A stretch of DNA of 26,969 nt from Actinomycetota bacterium (GTDB lineage Bacteria; Actinomycetota; Acidimicrobiia; Acidimicrobiales; Ilumatobacteraceae), in NCBI GenBank assembly GCA_009705865.1, contig WLSJ01000004.1, positions 1 to 26,969 on the forward strand. Direction: 5' to 3'. This document shows positions 1 to 7,342 of this stretch, piece by piece; position 1 is the first letter of the stretch, and each line of letters begins with the position of its first letter. The position numbers and the translations under genes are program-made. The notes under the pieces are model-generated. The model was given only the letters and a program-made list of their open reading frames with translations. It had not been told where the DNA came from and did no database searches.

Positions 1-156
1 GTTATCAACGCGTACGTAGCAGCAATGCTCGGCACTCAAAGATCTCTGTGGATGATGGTTGAGAACACAAGCATCACCACTGTCAAACTAAGTGAGACTC
101 CAAGCGTTTTAACACTTAATGATTGCAGTCATCTCTACGATCTCCTGCAAAAGTAG
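1..156 (+). CDS. histidine phosphatase family protein, C-terminal fragment
   Basis: The first forward frame is open from base 1 to a TAG at 154-156 (51 residues), so the gene begins upstream of the window. The residues read VINAYVAAMLG, then an aromatic/acidic stretch with ENTSIT, then LTLNDCSHL. This matches the end of phosphoglycerate-mutase-like histidine phosphatases, where G-V-I-N-A-Y follows the second catalytic histidine and ENTSIT plus LND.xHL close the fold. The catalytic RHG motif and the second histidine lie outside the window, so activity and substrate cannot be judged. The gene ends 5 bp before the end of the convergent ctaA, with no visible terminator between them. Family assignment is fairly sure; the exact function (phosphatase, mutase or cobalamin-type) is unknown. 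Confidence 0.7.
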   Translation, partial: VINAYVAAMLGTQRSLWMMVENTSITTVKLSETPSVLTLNDCSHLYDLLQK

Positions 157-161
157 GACGA

Positions 162-1034
162 CTAGTCAATAGCTGTAGACGGTGTAACTACAAGATTGCA
201 CACCGCAAACCAAAACGTCGTGGCCCCAACGATATGAAAAGCGACCAAAGCAACTGGTACTCCGGTGAAGTACTGGCCATACCCAATTGCTCCCTGAAAC
301 ACTGAAGCCAGTAATAACGCCTGCACAGCATCAATAGTGGAACTATCTGATGCATACCGTTTAGTGGCGAAAGCAAGATATACGACCAAACCAATCGTGA
401 TGATCACAGTGATGCTGTGCACTCGAGCAACACTGGCCAATGCGAACCCGAGACGAATGGCCTTTTCATCTCCAGCATGGGGTCCTGTAGCAGTCACGAC
501 AGTGCCGGTGATCAATGCAAGTATCGAAAAGAGGCCAACCAAACGGATAGGGACCACTATCTCTCGACGTGCGTGACGAAAATATGTCTTCGGCATTCCT
601 CCACTTCGACGAAACAGAACAAAAGCGTTTCCAACTAGACACAACGAAACCAAAAAGTGACCCATATTTGCATAAGGGTTGAGACCAGTCAGAACAACGA
701 TTCCACCAATAATGATTTGAGCAATAACTCCTAGAACTAATCCCCACGCCAGCAGCACTAGATCTTTACGTTTCGGTTTTCGCACATGAGCAAGAAGAAC
801 AGCAGCAATAACACTGAACGAGACAACACCGGTAAACAATCTGTTGGCCTGCTCTATCAATGTGTGACCTGTCGAGACATCGACGAACTTCGTGTCATTG
901 CAACGAGGCCAATCAGCGCATCCAAGACCAGAACCTGTGAGGCGAACCATGGCGCCAGTAAAGATGATGATGGAAAGCGACCCAAGGGCTGTTCCAACGA
1001 CAGTTCTAAACGTTCTCTGCGAGACAGTTACCAC
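162..1034 (-). CDS. ctaA: heme A synthase (CtaA/COX15 family)
   Basis: This membrane enzyme oxidises the C8 methyl of heme O to the formyl group of heme A, the cofactor of aa3-type cytochrome c oxidase. With the GTG start used here the protein has 290 residues and about eight hydrophobic segments. The first helix ends in GAMVRLTGSGLGC, followed by the Cys pair CADWPRC (39-45), the E-x-x-NR segment typical of actinobacterial CtaA, and candidate heme-ligand histidines at about 126 (NMGHF), 206 (RVHS) and 267 (AFHIVG). The GTG at 1034 is chosen because TACAGT ends exactly 7 nt upstream and the family has a short N-terminus before helix 1. An ATG at 1112, preceded by a good AAAGGAAG, would add 26 residues and make its start codon overlap that of the divergent gene. 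Product assignment is strong; the start is moderately sure. Confidence 0.9.
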   Translation of the reverse strand: MVTVSQRTFRTVVGTALGSLSIIIFTGAMVRLTGSGLGCADWPRCNDTKFVDVSTGHTLIEQANRLFTGVVSFSVIAAVLLAHVRKPKRKDLVLLAWGLVLGVIAQIIIGGIVVLTGLNPYANMGHFLVSLCLVGNAFVLFRRSGGMPKTYFRHARREIVVPIRLVGLFSILALITGTVVTATGPHAGDEKAIRLGFALASVARVHSITVIITIGLVVYLAFATKRYASDSSTIDAVQALLLASVFQGAIGYGQYFTGVPVALVAFHIVGATTFWFAVCNLVVTPSTAID

Positions 1035-1041
1035 GCTTCCT

Positions 1042-1047
1042 ACTGTA
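1042..1047 (-). promoter_or_regulatory. putative -10 hexamer TACAGT for ctaA (leaderless)
   Basis: On the minus strand TACAGT lies 7 nt before the GTG at 1034, so a transcript starting at the usual distance would begin at the start codon. A short inverted repeat, GGACT-CCTC-AGTCC (1057-1070), sits just upstream and is more in keeping with a regulatory spacer than with coding sequence. Confidence 0.45.
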
Positions 1048-1097
1048 CGGCGGCAAGGACTCCTCAGTCCGTCTAGCGCCACCCCGACACAAGTGGC

Positions 1098-1103
1098 TAC
1101 GGT
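1098..1103 (+). promoter_or_regulatory. putative -10 hexamer TACGGT for the CrtC-like gene (leaderless)
   Basis: TACGGT is followed by a 7-nt spacer and then the ATG at 1111. No Shine-Dalgarno sequence is visible, which fits a leaderless transcript. It lies only about 50 bp from the opposing ctaA hexamer, so the two promoters are nested. Confidence 0.45.
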
Positions 1104-1110
1104 CACATAC

Positions 1111-2223
1111 ATGATCACTTCCTTTGACGACTACCCCATTCATCAGACGTCCGAGCCAATTGCCCACACAGAGTCGGGCGACCCAAGTGCATATGACAGG
1201 TACTTCTTCAATGGGTATTCGCGTGATGGCGAAATATTTTTTGCTGCAGCCATGGGTTTGTATCCGAACCGTCACGTCATTGACGCATCCTTCAGCGTTA
1301 TTCGCAACGGTGAACAGATCAACGTTCACACGTCTGGTCGTGCCCCAATGGATCGAGCCGAGTGCACGAAAGTCGGTCCTATCTCTATTGACGTCATCAC
1401 GCCGATGAAGAAGCACCGCATCACTGTGGAAGCTCCAGAACACGGCATCCGTGCTGACCTCACGTATCAGGCCTCGTCACTTCCATATGAAGAGCCACCA
1501 TTCTTAGTTCGTGCGGGAAACCGAAAAGTTATGAGCTACACACGACTGACTCAATTAGGTACCTGGAGCGGATGGCTCGAAGTAGATGGTGTTCGCATTG
1601 AAGTGAGCCCAGAAAATGTTGTTGGTTCTCGGGACCGTTCGTGGGGAATACGTGGAATAGGTGAACGTGTGCAAATGGGAGCACCGCTCAACCTTCCACC
1701 ACAGTTTTATTGGCTATGGGCCCCAGTTTGGTTCGAGGGCTTTGGCACCGTGTTTGATGTCAATGAATATTCCGATGGTCAACGCTGGCACGAATCGGGT
1801 GCAATGTTGATTGGGGCCGACACCATCAAGCATGCCCATGCTGTCTCATATGACTATGCATGGGAGAACAACACACGACGCGCTGAAAAATTCTCGCTCT
1901 CGTACAAGTTTGCAAACGATTCCGCAGAGCTTGTGTTTACTCCAATCGTTCACTTTCAAATGAACGGCTTGGGATATCTTCACCCCGAATGGGCCCATGG
2001 CAACTGGAAGGGTGAACTGGAAACTGGCGGTGACAGATTTTCTGTGCCCGTTGAAGACCCATTGTTGCTACACAACCTGCACACACAAACTCTCAGCACA
2101 GTCGTTTGCACTCTGTCTGACGGAACCGTGCATCGTGGAATCGGCGTACTAGAAACTTTGGTTCTCGGAGCTCACGATCCGTCAGGATTTACAGGAGTAA
2201 GCGACGGCCACTCGAAGGGTTAA
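1111..2223 (+). CDS. CrtC/lipocalin-like conserved protein of unknown function
   Basis: A 370-residue soluble protein with no signal peptide or membrane segment. Dense beta-strand patterns, many Trp/Tyr/Phe residues and short motifs such as YDRYFFNGYS, FFAAAMGLYPNR, DRSWGIRGIG and FYWLWAPVWF resemble the two-domain calycin fold of hydroxyneurosporene-synthase/AttH-like proteins. From memory, related actinobacterial proteins carry the DUF7064/DUF7065 labels; this was not checked. Such genes often sit beside steroid, fatty-acid or SDR genes, and here the convergent neighbour is an SDR. The ATG at 1111 is chosen because conserved-looking sequence starts soon after it and a TANNNT hexamer lies 7 nt upstream; longer in-frame starts run through ctaA. 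Its stop overlaps the SDR stop by 4 bp (TTAA). Substrate and reaction are unknown. Confidence 0.75.
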   Translation: MITSFDDYPIHQTSEPIAHTESGDPSAYDRYFFNGYSRDGEIFFAAAMGLYPNRHVIDASFSVIRNGEQINVHTSGRAPMDRAECTKVGPISIDVITPMKKHRITVEAPEHGIRADLTYQASSLPYEEPPFLVRAGNRKVMSYTRLTQLGTWSGWLEVDGVRIEVSPENVVGSRDRSWGIRGIGERVQMGAPLNLPPQFYWLWAPVWFEGFGTVFDVNEYSDGQRWHESGAMLIGADTIKHAHAVSYDYAWENNTRRAEKFSLSYKFANDSAELVFTPIVHFQMNGLGYLHPEWAHGNWKGELETGGDRFSVPVEDPLLLHNLHTQTLSTVVCTLSDGTVHRGIGVLETLVLGAHDPSGFTGVSDGHSKG

Positions 2224-3011
2224 CCATGCTTGATGGTCATACCGCCATCAACCACAAGCGCTGCGCCGTTTGTATAAGACGCGGCTGGTAAACACAAACT
2301 TAAAGTCATCTGCGCAACTTCTTCTGGAATTCCATAGCGACGAAGTGGAACTTTACGTCTGGCATACTTTTCCTTGTCATCTTGCTCAATGCCCGCAGTC
2401 ATTGCTGTATCGATGGGACCCGGGCAAATCGCGTTGACCGTTATATTGTGACGACCAAGCTCAACAGCACAATTCTTCGTCAGCCCGATCACTGCATGTT
2501 TAGAAGCTGTGTATGCAGATAAACCACCCGTCGCAACTATTCCTTCCGTTGACGCGATGTTGACCACGCGGCCACCATTTGGTGCCTTCATCAGATACGG
2601 CAAACACAGTCTGATGAGGTGGGCATGAGCGGAAACATTAATGGCAAGCGTTTGATCCCAATTCTGTAGAAACGAATCTTCGTCAGAAAAAACTGAAGTA
2701 ACAAGACTCACCCCGGCGTTGTTGATCAACACATCAACGCCTCCCCACGCATCAACCACTGCCGCAACCAATTCATTACGGCCCTGGGGCGTTGACACGT
2801 CGCCTGTCACTCCCCGAACCCGGTCCGGGCCGTATTCAGCAGTGATTTCAGCAACCACCGCGGCAACGCCACTGGCATCACGATCAGCCACTACGACGTG
2901 AGCTCCCTGGTCGGCAAACACATGGGCAGTTGCCCTCCCCATACCGCTTCCGGCTCCCGTGATGAGGACCCGTGCCCCCTCCACACTCCTCGACAACTTG
3001 CTTAATCCCAT
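2220..3011 (-). CDS. SDR family NAD(P)-dependent oxidoreductase
   Basis: A 263-residue classical short-chain dehydrogenase/reductase. It has the Rossmann dinucleotide motif TGAGSGMG (18-25), an acidic residue after beta-2 (VVADRD, suggesting NAD preference), NNAG (97-100), catalytic Ser in NIAS (154), YTASK (Tyr167, Lys171), the PGPIDTAM loop, and the C-terminal DGG motif. All catalytic residues are present and the length is normal, so it should reduce or oxidise a secondary alcohol/ketone; the substrate cannot be read from the sequence. The start is decided by AGGAGGG at 3019-3025, 7 nt before the ATG; a longer reading frame to 3176 has no such support. It meets the CrtC-like gene tail to tail with a 4-bp stop overlap and diverges from the M23 peptidase gene. 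Confidence 0.9.
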   Translation of the reverse strand: MGLSKLSRSVEGARVLITGAGSGMGRATAHVFADQGAHVVVADRDASGVAAVVAEITAEYGPDRVRGVTGDVSTPQGRNELVAAVVDAWGGVDVLINNAGVSLVTSVFSDEDSFLQNWDQTLAINVSAHAHLIRLCLPYLMKAPNGGRVVNIASTEGIVATGGLSAYTASKHAVIGLTKNCAVELGRHNITVNAICPGPIDTAMTAGIEQDDKEKYARRKVPLRRYGIPEEVAQMTLSLCLPAASYTNGAALVVDGGMTIKHG

Positions 3012-3018
3012 GACAACG

Positions 3019-3025
3019 CCCTCCT
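3019..3025 (-). promoter_or_regulatory. Shine-Dalgarno AGGAGGG of the SDR gene
   Basis: The minus-strand sequence AGGAGGG is 7 nt before the ATG at 3011. It is one of the few near-perfect ribosome binding sites in the window and fixes the SDR start well inside the longer open frame. Confidence 0.75.
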
Positions 3026-3194
3026 GGTCATCAGTTGACCGAAAACCCATGTTCTCACACGAATTGCCGGCAAATCCTGCCCGAGCCCTCTCTGTCCCCA
3101 CCACTATTTGTGTTGAGACGCCCACTGAAGTCACTCTCAGTGGTCTTCTAAACATTTTCTGTGAGAAATTCCTCAAGTTCTGCCCAGACCTGCC

Positions 3195-3211
3195 GATCCC
3201 TATAGCGGATC
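3195..3211 (+). promoter_or_regulatory. weak palindromic promoter/operator candidate before the M23 peptidase gene
   Basis: GATCC and GGATC flank CTATAGC about 20 bp before the start codon. The centre could serve as a -10 element and the arms as an operator. The 219-bp divergent gap otherwise shows no clear riboswitch; I looked for a c-di-AMP (ydaO-type) leader, common before actinobacterial cell-wall hydrolases, and could not recognise one. Confidence 0.2.
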
Positions 3212-3230
3212 AAAAACAGGGAGCAGACAC

Positions 3231-4625
3231 ATGTCTCACAACCACACAAAATTCATCAGTCGCATTGTCATCGCAGGAGCAACCCTTTCTATGGGACTCG
3301 TGCTGGCTCCAGCAGGAGCATCAGCATCGACTGGTCACATCGCAGTTTCTTCTTCATCAGCGAAACCAGCACCTGGACAACCCTCCTTCGGTGACAAGGG
3401 AGCTCACGTCGTTGCCGTACAAAAGGCAATACTTCGCAACGGATTCTCTCTTGCCGGTGGAGCCAATGGAGTTTTCAACAAGTCAACTCAACGCGCTCTG
3501 AAATCTTTCCAAAAAGTTGTTGGGTTGAAAGTCACTGGTGTTGTTGACTCTGCAACTGCAAAAGTTTTGAAGATCTCCACAGCGTCAAGCACCACAGTCG
3601 AAGCAACGACCACAACAGTTGCTCCTGCTCCAACCACAACTATTCCTGCTGTTGTCTACCCATTCACTACTGCAACCCTTCCAGTACGTGGTGCTAAGGG
3701 AGACGCTGTCATCGCGATTCAAAAGGCTCTTACTGCTGCTGGTTTTGTCGTCAAAGGCGGAATTGATGGTGCGTTTGGTTCAGGAACAACTTCGACCATC
3801 ACAACATTTCAAACAGCAAAGGGTCTTCAGGCAACTGGAACTCTTGATGTTGCCACGGCTGTAGCTCTTGCTCTCATCGCTCCAGTGGCTGCTCCGGTTG
3901 CTGCACCTGTACAAAACGCAAGCGTCAACGTTGCAAGCACAACCACTCTTCTCGACCCATCTTCATTGCCAGTGCGCGGAAACAGCGGCGATAATGTTCG
4001 CACAGTACAAAAGGCGCTAATTGCGGCCGGTATTGAAATCAAAGGTGGAGCAGATGGAGTGTTCGGCGGAGCAACATACATCGCGTTGCAGAAGTTTCAG
4101 ACAGCTAAAGGTCTTCAGGTCACTGGGAAACTAAACACACCAACGGCAGCAAAACTTGGTGTGATTGCAGCGCCTGCGGTATCCATCGCAGTATTCCCAG
4201 TTCAAGGCGTATGCAGCTACTCAAATACATGGCACGCACCTCGTGGTGGTGGCCGCGAACACTTGGGAGTCGACATCATTGCCAAAGAAGGAAACCTTCT
4301 GTACGCAGTAGCTGACGGAACAATCACCAAGCTCTACACAGTTGGTACCGACAAACTTGCAGGCAACGGTGTCCGCTTGACTCAGGCTGATGGCACCTAT
4401 TTCTTCTACGGCCACATGTCGAAGCTTGCCGACGGCATCACCATCGGAACCAAAGTCAAGGCGGGTCAGGTTATTGGTTATGTCGGAAAAACTGGAGATA
4501 CCAACACTCCTCACCTTCACATCGAAGTACACCCTCTTGGTGGCGACGCAATTGATCCGACACCAATAGTTGCTGCGGTTGATGCGTGTTCAGTTACTAC
4601 CCCACTCGCAGTTCCCGCAGCATAA
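3231..4625 (+). CDS. secreted M23 peptidase with three peptidoglycan-binding repeats
   Basis: A 464-residue exported cell-wall hydrolase. Residues 1-32 form a Sec signal peptide with a hydrophobic core and an AGASA cleavage region. Three PG_binding_1 repeats follow at about 51-113, 150-213 and 247-309, each with the D/G-A-V-x-x-x-Q-K-A-L and DGxFG...F...GL..TG pattern, joined by Thr/Ala/Pro-rich linkers. The C-terminal LytM/M23 domain (about 322-455) has zinc ligands His344 and Asp348 (HLGVD) and the HLH motif (428-430), plus YGH at 393-395. All needed residues are present, so it should cut peptide cross-links in peptidoglycan. GGGAG lies 7 nt before the ATG. The gene stands alone, followed by a strong hairpin. 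A role in cell separation or wall remodelling is inferred from domains only. Confidence 0.93.
   Translation: MSHNHTKFISRIVIAGATLSMGLVLAPAGASASTGHIAVSSSSAKPAPGQPSFGDKGAHVVAVQKAILRNGFSLAGGANGVFNKSTQRALKSFQKVVGLKVTGVVDSATAKVLKISTASSTTVEATTTTVAPAPTTTIPAVVYPFTTATLPVRGAKGDAVIAIQKALTAAGFVVKGGIDGAFGSGTTSTITTFQTAKGLQATGTLDVATAVALALIAPVAAPVAAPVQNASVNVASTTTLLDPSSLPVRGNSGDNVRTVQKALIAAGIEIKGGADGVFGGATYIALQKFQTAKGLQVTGKLNTPTAAKLGVIAAPAVSIAVFPVQGVCSYSNTWHAPRGGGREHLGVDIIAKEGNLLYAVADGTITKLYTVGTDKLAGNGVRLTQADGTYFFYGHMSKLADGITIGTKVKAGQVIGYVGKTGDTNTPHLHIEVHPLGGDAIDPTPIVAAVDACSVTTPLAVPAA
3381..4157 (+). repeat. three coding repeats encoding peptidoglycan-binding modules
   Basis: Units at about 3381-3569, 3678-3869 and 3969-4157 encode the three PG-binding domains. 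Units 2 and 3 are clearly closer to each other: both begin LPVRG, share QKAL-AAG and KGG-DG-FG, and share QTAKGLQ-TG. This suggests a more recent duplication than the one giving unit 1. Linkers differ in length and sequence. Confidence 0.75.
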
Positions 4626-4636
4626 AAGTTCTCCGC

Positions 4637-4674
4637 TCTTGTTCTTGTCACACGATCCAGTGACAAGAACAAGA
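4637..4674 (+). terminator. bidirectional hairpin terminator (15-bp stem)
   Basis: TCTTGTTCTTGTCAC-like arm bases 4637-4651 pair perfectly with 4660-4674 around an 8-nt loop (4652-4659). It occupies the 64-bp gap between the convergent M23 peptidase and methyltransferase genes, so it can serve both strands. The stem is AC-rich in one arm and lacks a long U-tract, so termination strength is uncertain. Confidence 0.7.
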
Positions 4675-4689
4675 ACGTTGAATGAACCG

Positions 4690-5784
4690 TTACAGACGTA
4701 CCTCGTAGAAAGCATTGACGGAATGATCCACGTCTAGTTTTCGAAATTTTGTAAATCCGGCTTCAAGTGCCATCGACTCTGCTTTAGCGGCAGATAACCC
4801 AAGGGTTCCTAGTCCTTCACCGTTCGGTTCTGACATTGCTGACGACATGCAACTCAACACGCTAATTCCGTACAGCAAAGAAGCCATCGGGTTCTTTGAA
4901 ACATTCAGCTCCAAAGATTCCTGAGCCTTTATGTCAACCAGTAGCCATGTCCCATCATCTTTAAGCGCCTGGCGAATTGTCTTCATCATTGCGGTGGGTT
5001 GAGTCATGTCATGGATGCAATCGAAAGTACAAATGAGGTCATACCGATGATCATCAGCAATCGCGTGATCACGTGGGTCAAAGAACGAGACGTTATTGAT
5101 TCCAGATTCAGCCTTACGTTCTTCTGCGCGCTCAAGCGCAAACTGCGAAATATCGAAACCTTCAATGTTGCTTAATGGAAAAGTCTTTCCCATTAGTAAT
5201 GCAGCGCCACCTGATCCGCATCCGATATCTGCAACCAATGCGCCAGCCTTCAATTTGTCTGCAACCCCTTGCAATGCTGGCAACACGATTGGAATTAAAA
5301 AATTCTGATTCCACGGCTCGAAACTTCGTTCAATACCCACAGCCCCTTCTGGACCATGAGAGTCATAATCATGACCAACTCCTGTTCGGAAAGCTTCAGG
5401 CATGTGTTCTAAGGCCGCCATTGTTTGTGGAAGTCGGTGGAACATTCCCATTCCGTACGCAGGGTGCGATGGCGTCGCAAGCACTGCTACACCTTCAGGC
5501 GATAAGTGATAAATCGGATGCTCTGCAGACAGGTCAGCACACGTCACGATTCGAGCTGCGACTTGATTGTGTAGCCATTCCCTCACCCATCGTTCATGGA
5601 GACCAGCTTTAGACGCAAGAGTCTCAGATGAGTCACCCTCTACAGATGAGGCCATCACTTCGTACAATCCCAATCGATCGCCCAAATGAATCATTCCGGC
5701 CGTGACCGCGCCTTCCAATTTGCTGAACACACCAAAAGAAAACATCTTTAGTGCATCGGGGTCAACTGCTCTTTGTTCTGTCAT
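4690..5784 (-). CDS. class I SAM-dependent methyltransferase (Rv2258c-like)
   Basis: A 364-residue two-domain protein. The N-terminal part (about 15-105) looks like a winged-helix dimerisation region (SETLASKAGLHERWVREWL), as in the mycobacterial Rv2258c family and plant O-methyltransferases. The C-terminal Rossmann domain carries SAM motif I VADIGCGSGG (184-193), an acidic motif II near IEGFDIS, and CTFDCIHDM, the position usually written D.iHh. The methyl acceptor is unknown; members of this family act on small hydroxylated or secondary-metabolite substrates. TAGATT ends 6 nt before the ATG, indicating its own leaderless transcript even though a phosphatase gene lies only 38 bp upstream on the same strand. 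The terminator at 4637-4674 follows. Confidence 0.88.
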   Translation of the reverse strand: MTEQRAVDPDALKMFSFGVFSKLEGAVTAGMIHLGDRLGLYEVMASSVEGDSSETLASKAGLHERWVREWLHNQVAARIVTCADLSAEHPIYHLSPEGVAVLATPSHPAYGMGMFHRLPQTMAALEHMPEAFRTGVGHDYDSHGPEGAVGIERSFEPWNQNFLIPIVLPALQGVADKLKAGALVADIGCGSGGAALLMGKTFPLSNIEGFDISQFALERAEERKAESGINNVSFFDPRDHAIADDHRYDLICTFDCIHDMTQPTAMMKTIRQALKDDGTWLLVDIKAQESLELNVSKNPMASLLYGISVLSCMSSAMSEPNGEGLGTLGLSAAKAESMALEAGFTKFRKLDVDHSVNAFYEVRL

Positions 5785-5790
5785 ACACCG

Positions 5791-5796
5791 AATCTA
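5791..5796 (-). promoter_or_regulatory. putative -10 hexamer TAGATT for the methyltransferase (leaderless)
   Basis: Minus-strand TAGATT with a 6-nt spacer to the ATG at 5784. No Shine-Dalgarno sequence precedes the start. Confidence 0.4.
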
Positions 5797-5822
5797 GAAC
5801 AACGCCAGTTGATCATCGCCAC

Positions 5823-6509
5823 TCAGTACGTGCGCATCTCCACCGGTAAATGTTCATTTCCTGACAATTGACTGAGTCCGAAGGTCATACCATCACCAAT
5901 TTCGAACACTTCAAGACGGTTTATTGTCGCATGACCAATAACGAGGCGTTCCCACTCCCAAGGAGTTGGAGGGAAGCCAAGCATGTGGCAGATACTGACA
6001 CTGCTGGTACCTGCGTGAGCGACTAGCAACACACGCGATTCCGGTTTGAAAGATTGCAATCGTGTCCACACAGGTAGGGCGACCTCCGCGCGAACTAGTC
6101 CTCGCTCTTCAAGAAAGAGACTCGTTCCAACATTGATTCTCTGCACAAACTCATCGACCGGTTCACCGCCTTCAAGACCGCGCCATCTTTCGTGTGAAGG
6201 TTTGGCTTTTTCATTGCGCCATGCTTCAGCGGCTTTTTCTTCTGGAGTTCCATGCCATATCGGATTGCGAATTTCTTCTAACCAAGGAGCAATCACAAGA
6301 TCCATATTCAAAGCACTGAGAATTGGAGCTGCTGTTTGCTGCGTTCGGACAAGCGGCGAAACGAAAACTTCGTCGAAATTTTGGGACGCTGCCCATTTGC
6401 CGAGCAGTTCGGCCTGTTTATGCCCTCGAACCGTGAGAGGCGGGTTATCAACGCTAAGACTGTCGCGAACCCACTCGGGCTCGGCGTGGCGCACAAAAAC
6501 TATTTCCAT
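5823..6509 (-). CDS. histidine phosphatase family protein
   Basis: A 228-residue cytoplasmic protein starting MEIVFVRHAEPEW, with the catalytic RHAE motif (phospho-accepting His8), SPLVRTQQTA (second phosphate-binding Arg about 55), an EE pair near 78-79 as proton donor, and the distal VAHAG motif (His about 165). The catalytic set is complete. Substrates in this family range from phosphoglycerate to sugar phosphates and alpha-ribazole phosphate, so none is assigned. A GTG at 6518 would add three residues, but TACAGT lies exactly 7 nt before the ATG at 6509 and fits the leaderless pattern of neighbouring genes. It sits between the lipoprotein gene (39 bp upstream) and the methyltransferase. 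A second histidine phosphatase ends at base 156. Confidence 0.88.
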   Translation of the reverse strand: MEIVFVRHAEPEWVRDSLSVDNPPLTVRGHKQAELLGKWAASQNFDEVFVSPLVRTQQTAAPILSALNMDLVIAPWLEEIRNPIWHGTPEEKAAEAWRNEKAKPSHERWRGLEGGEPVDEFVQRINVGTSLFLEERGLVRAEVALPVWTRLQSFKPESRVLLVAHAGTSSVSICHMLGFPPTPWEWERLVIGHATINRLEVFEIGDGMTFGLSQLSGNEHLPVEMRTY

Positions 6510-6516
6510 GCCATGC

Positions 6517-6522
6517 ACTGTA
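6517..6522 (-). promoter_or_regulatory. putative -10 hexamer TACAGT for the histidine phosphatase (leaderless)
   Basis: Minus-strand TACAGT, spacer 7 nt, before the ATG at 6509. It is the same hexamer and spacing as for ctaA and favours this ATG over the GTG at 6518. Confidence 0.45.
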
Positions 6523-6548
6523 GAACGAAAGACCCTAAGCGAACGACA

Positions 6549-7289
6549 CTAATTGGGCACGGTGAACACAAGGCCACATCCGTCGAATGCACGCTGAAAT
6601 TGACTTTGGTATTGCGCAAGATTGGCAGTCGCGGCGCTGACGTCATAGATACTCGACAATGCAGTTCCGAGACATTCGGCCTCGATATCAGTAACAGTGA
6701 GCCCAAATTGAGATGCGATCACTGAACCCATCACGGCCAGTTCGGATGTGTCATTAATCGTGTTGACCGGTGGGTCGGTCGCAAGTGGGCTAGGTATTGA
6801 ATTCATCGGAAGCGTCACCTCGCCATCTGGTCTTGGTGCATAGGTCGACGGTAGACCGCATTTTTCAATTACAACTGCTTCAATAGCATTTGCTTCATGC
6901 AAGGAAGCTTCTGACCCCAAAGCAGCAGCAGATGAAACTGCTTCAGAAACTTCTAAGGCGCGATTGACATCCCAACCGACGTCTTCCATCGCGCCGACAA
7001 ACAATGCAATCTTCTTAGCAAGTGCAGTGGCCTCTTCAGAAACCGTCTCGTTCGTCACTGAGTCCACTGCTAATTCGTAGGCCTTGGTCGACTCGCTACG
7101 CAATTTGGCATATGCATCTTCAGAGAAATTGTCTAGCCCTTGAGAAAAACTCGTAACGTAACCCGAAATTGAATTGGCGTCACTACAACTATCGCTGCCT
7201 TGGCCTCCACACGATGTCATCGCAAGAAACAACAACCCGACACCAACGAAATGTCGCATCTGCTGAGCGCGTTCGGCCGTACGTTTCAC
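6549..7289 (-). CDS. putative secreted lipoprotein of unknown function
   Basis: A 246-residue protein with a lipoprotein-type signal: basic residues, the hydrophobic run FVGVGLLFLAM, then TSC-GG, giving lipidated Cys27 and a Gly/Ser-rich start of the mature protein. The rest is mainly helical, Ala/Glu/Ser-rich, with four further Cys residues (SCSD, EKCGL, AECLG, DGCGL) that could form two disulphides outside the membrane. I recognise no domain. The GTG at 7289 gives a long basic n-region (MKRTAERAQQ); an ATG at 7259 would give a more compact signal peptide and is equally possible, as neither has a good ribosome site or TANNNT box. It is first in a minus-strand run with the phosphatase and methyltransferase and diverges from the DoxX gene over 53 bp. 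Confidence 0.7.
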   Translation of the reverse strand: MKRTAERAQQMRHFVGVGLLFLAMTSCGGQGSDSCSDANSISGYVTSFSQGLDNFSEDAYAKLRSESTKAYELAVDSVTNETVSEEATALAKKIALFVGAMEDVGWDVNRALEVSEAVSSAAALGSEASLHEANAIEAVVIEKCGLPSTYAPRPDGEVTLPMNSIPSPLATDPPVNTINDTSELAVMGSVIASQFGLTVTDIEAECLGTALSSIYDVSAATANLAQYQSQFQRAFDGCGLVFTVPN

Positions 7290-7330
7290 ATGTTTAGTCT
7301 GCCAGTACCTGACTGCCTCCAGCCGCCATC

Positions 7331-7336
7331 TACCAT
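7331..7336 (+). promoter_or_regulatory. putative -10 hexamer TACCAT for the DoxX gene (leaderless)
   Basis: TACCAT with a 6-nt spacer to the ATG at 7343, in the 53-bp gap divergent from the lipoprotein gene. Confidence 0.4.
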
Positions 7337-7342
7337 TTATAC

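Noticed and set aside
892..1110. 73-residue N-terminal extension of the CrtC-like gene
   Set aside because: It lies antisense within ctaA, and family-like sequence starts only after the ATG at 1111, which has its own TANNNT box.
3012..3176. Long N-terminus of the SDR
   Set aside because: The Rossmann fold starts right after the ATG at 3011, which has AGGAGGG 7 nt upstream.
3381..4157. Tandem repeat possibly a CRISPR or VNTR
   Set aside because: Units are about 190 bp, diverged and in frame; they encode peptidoglycan-binding domains.
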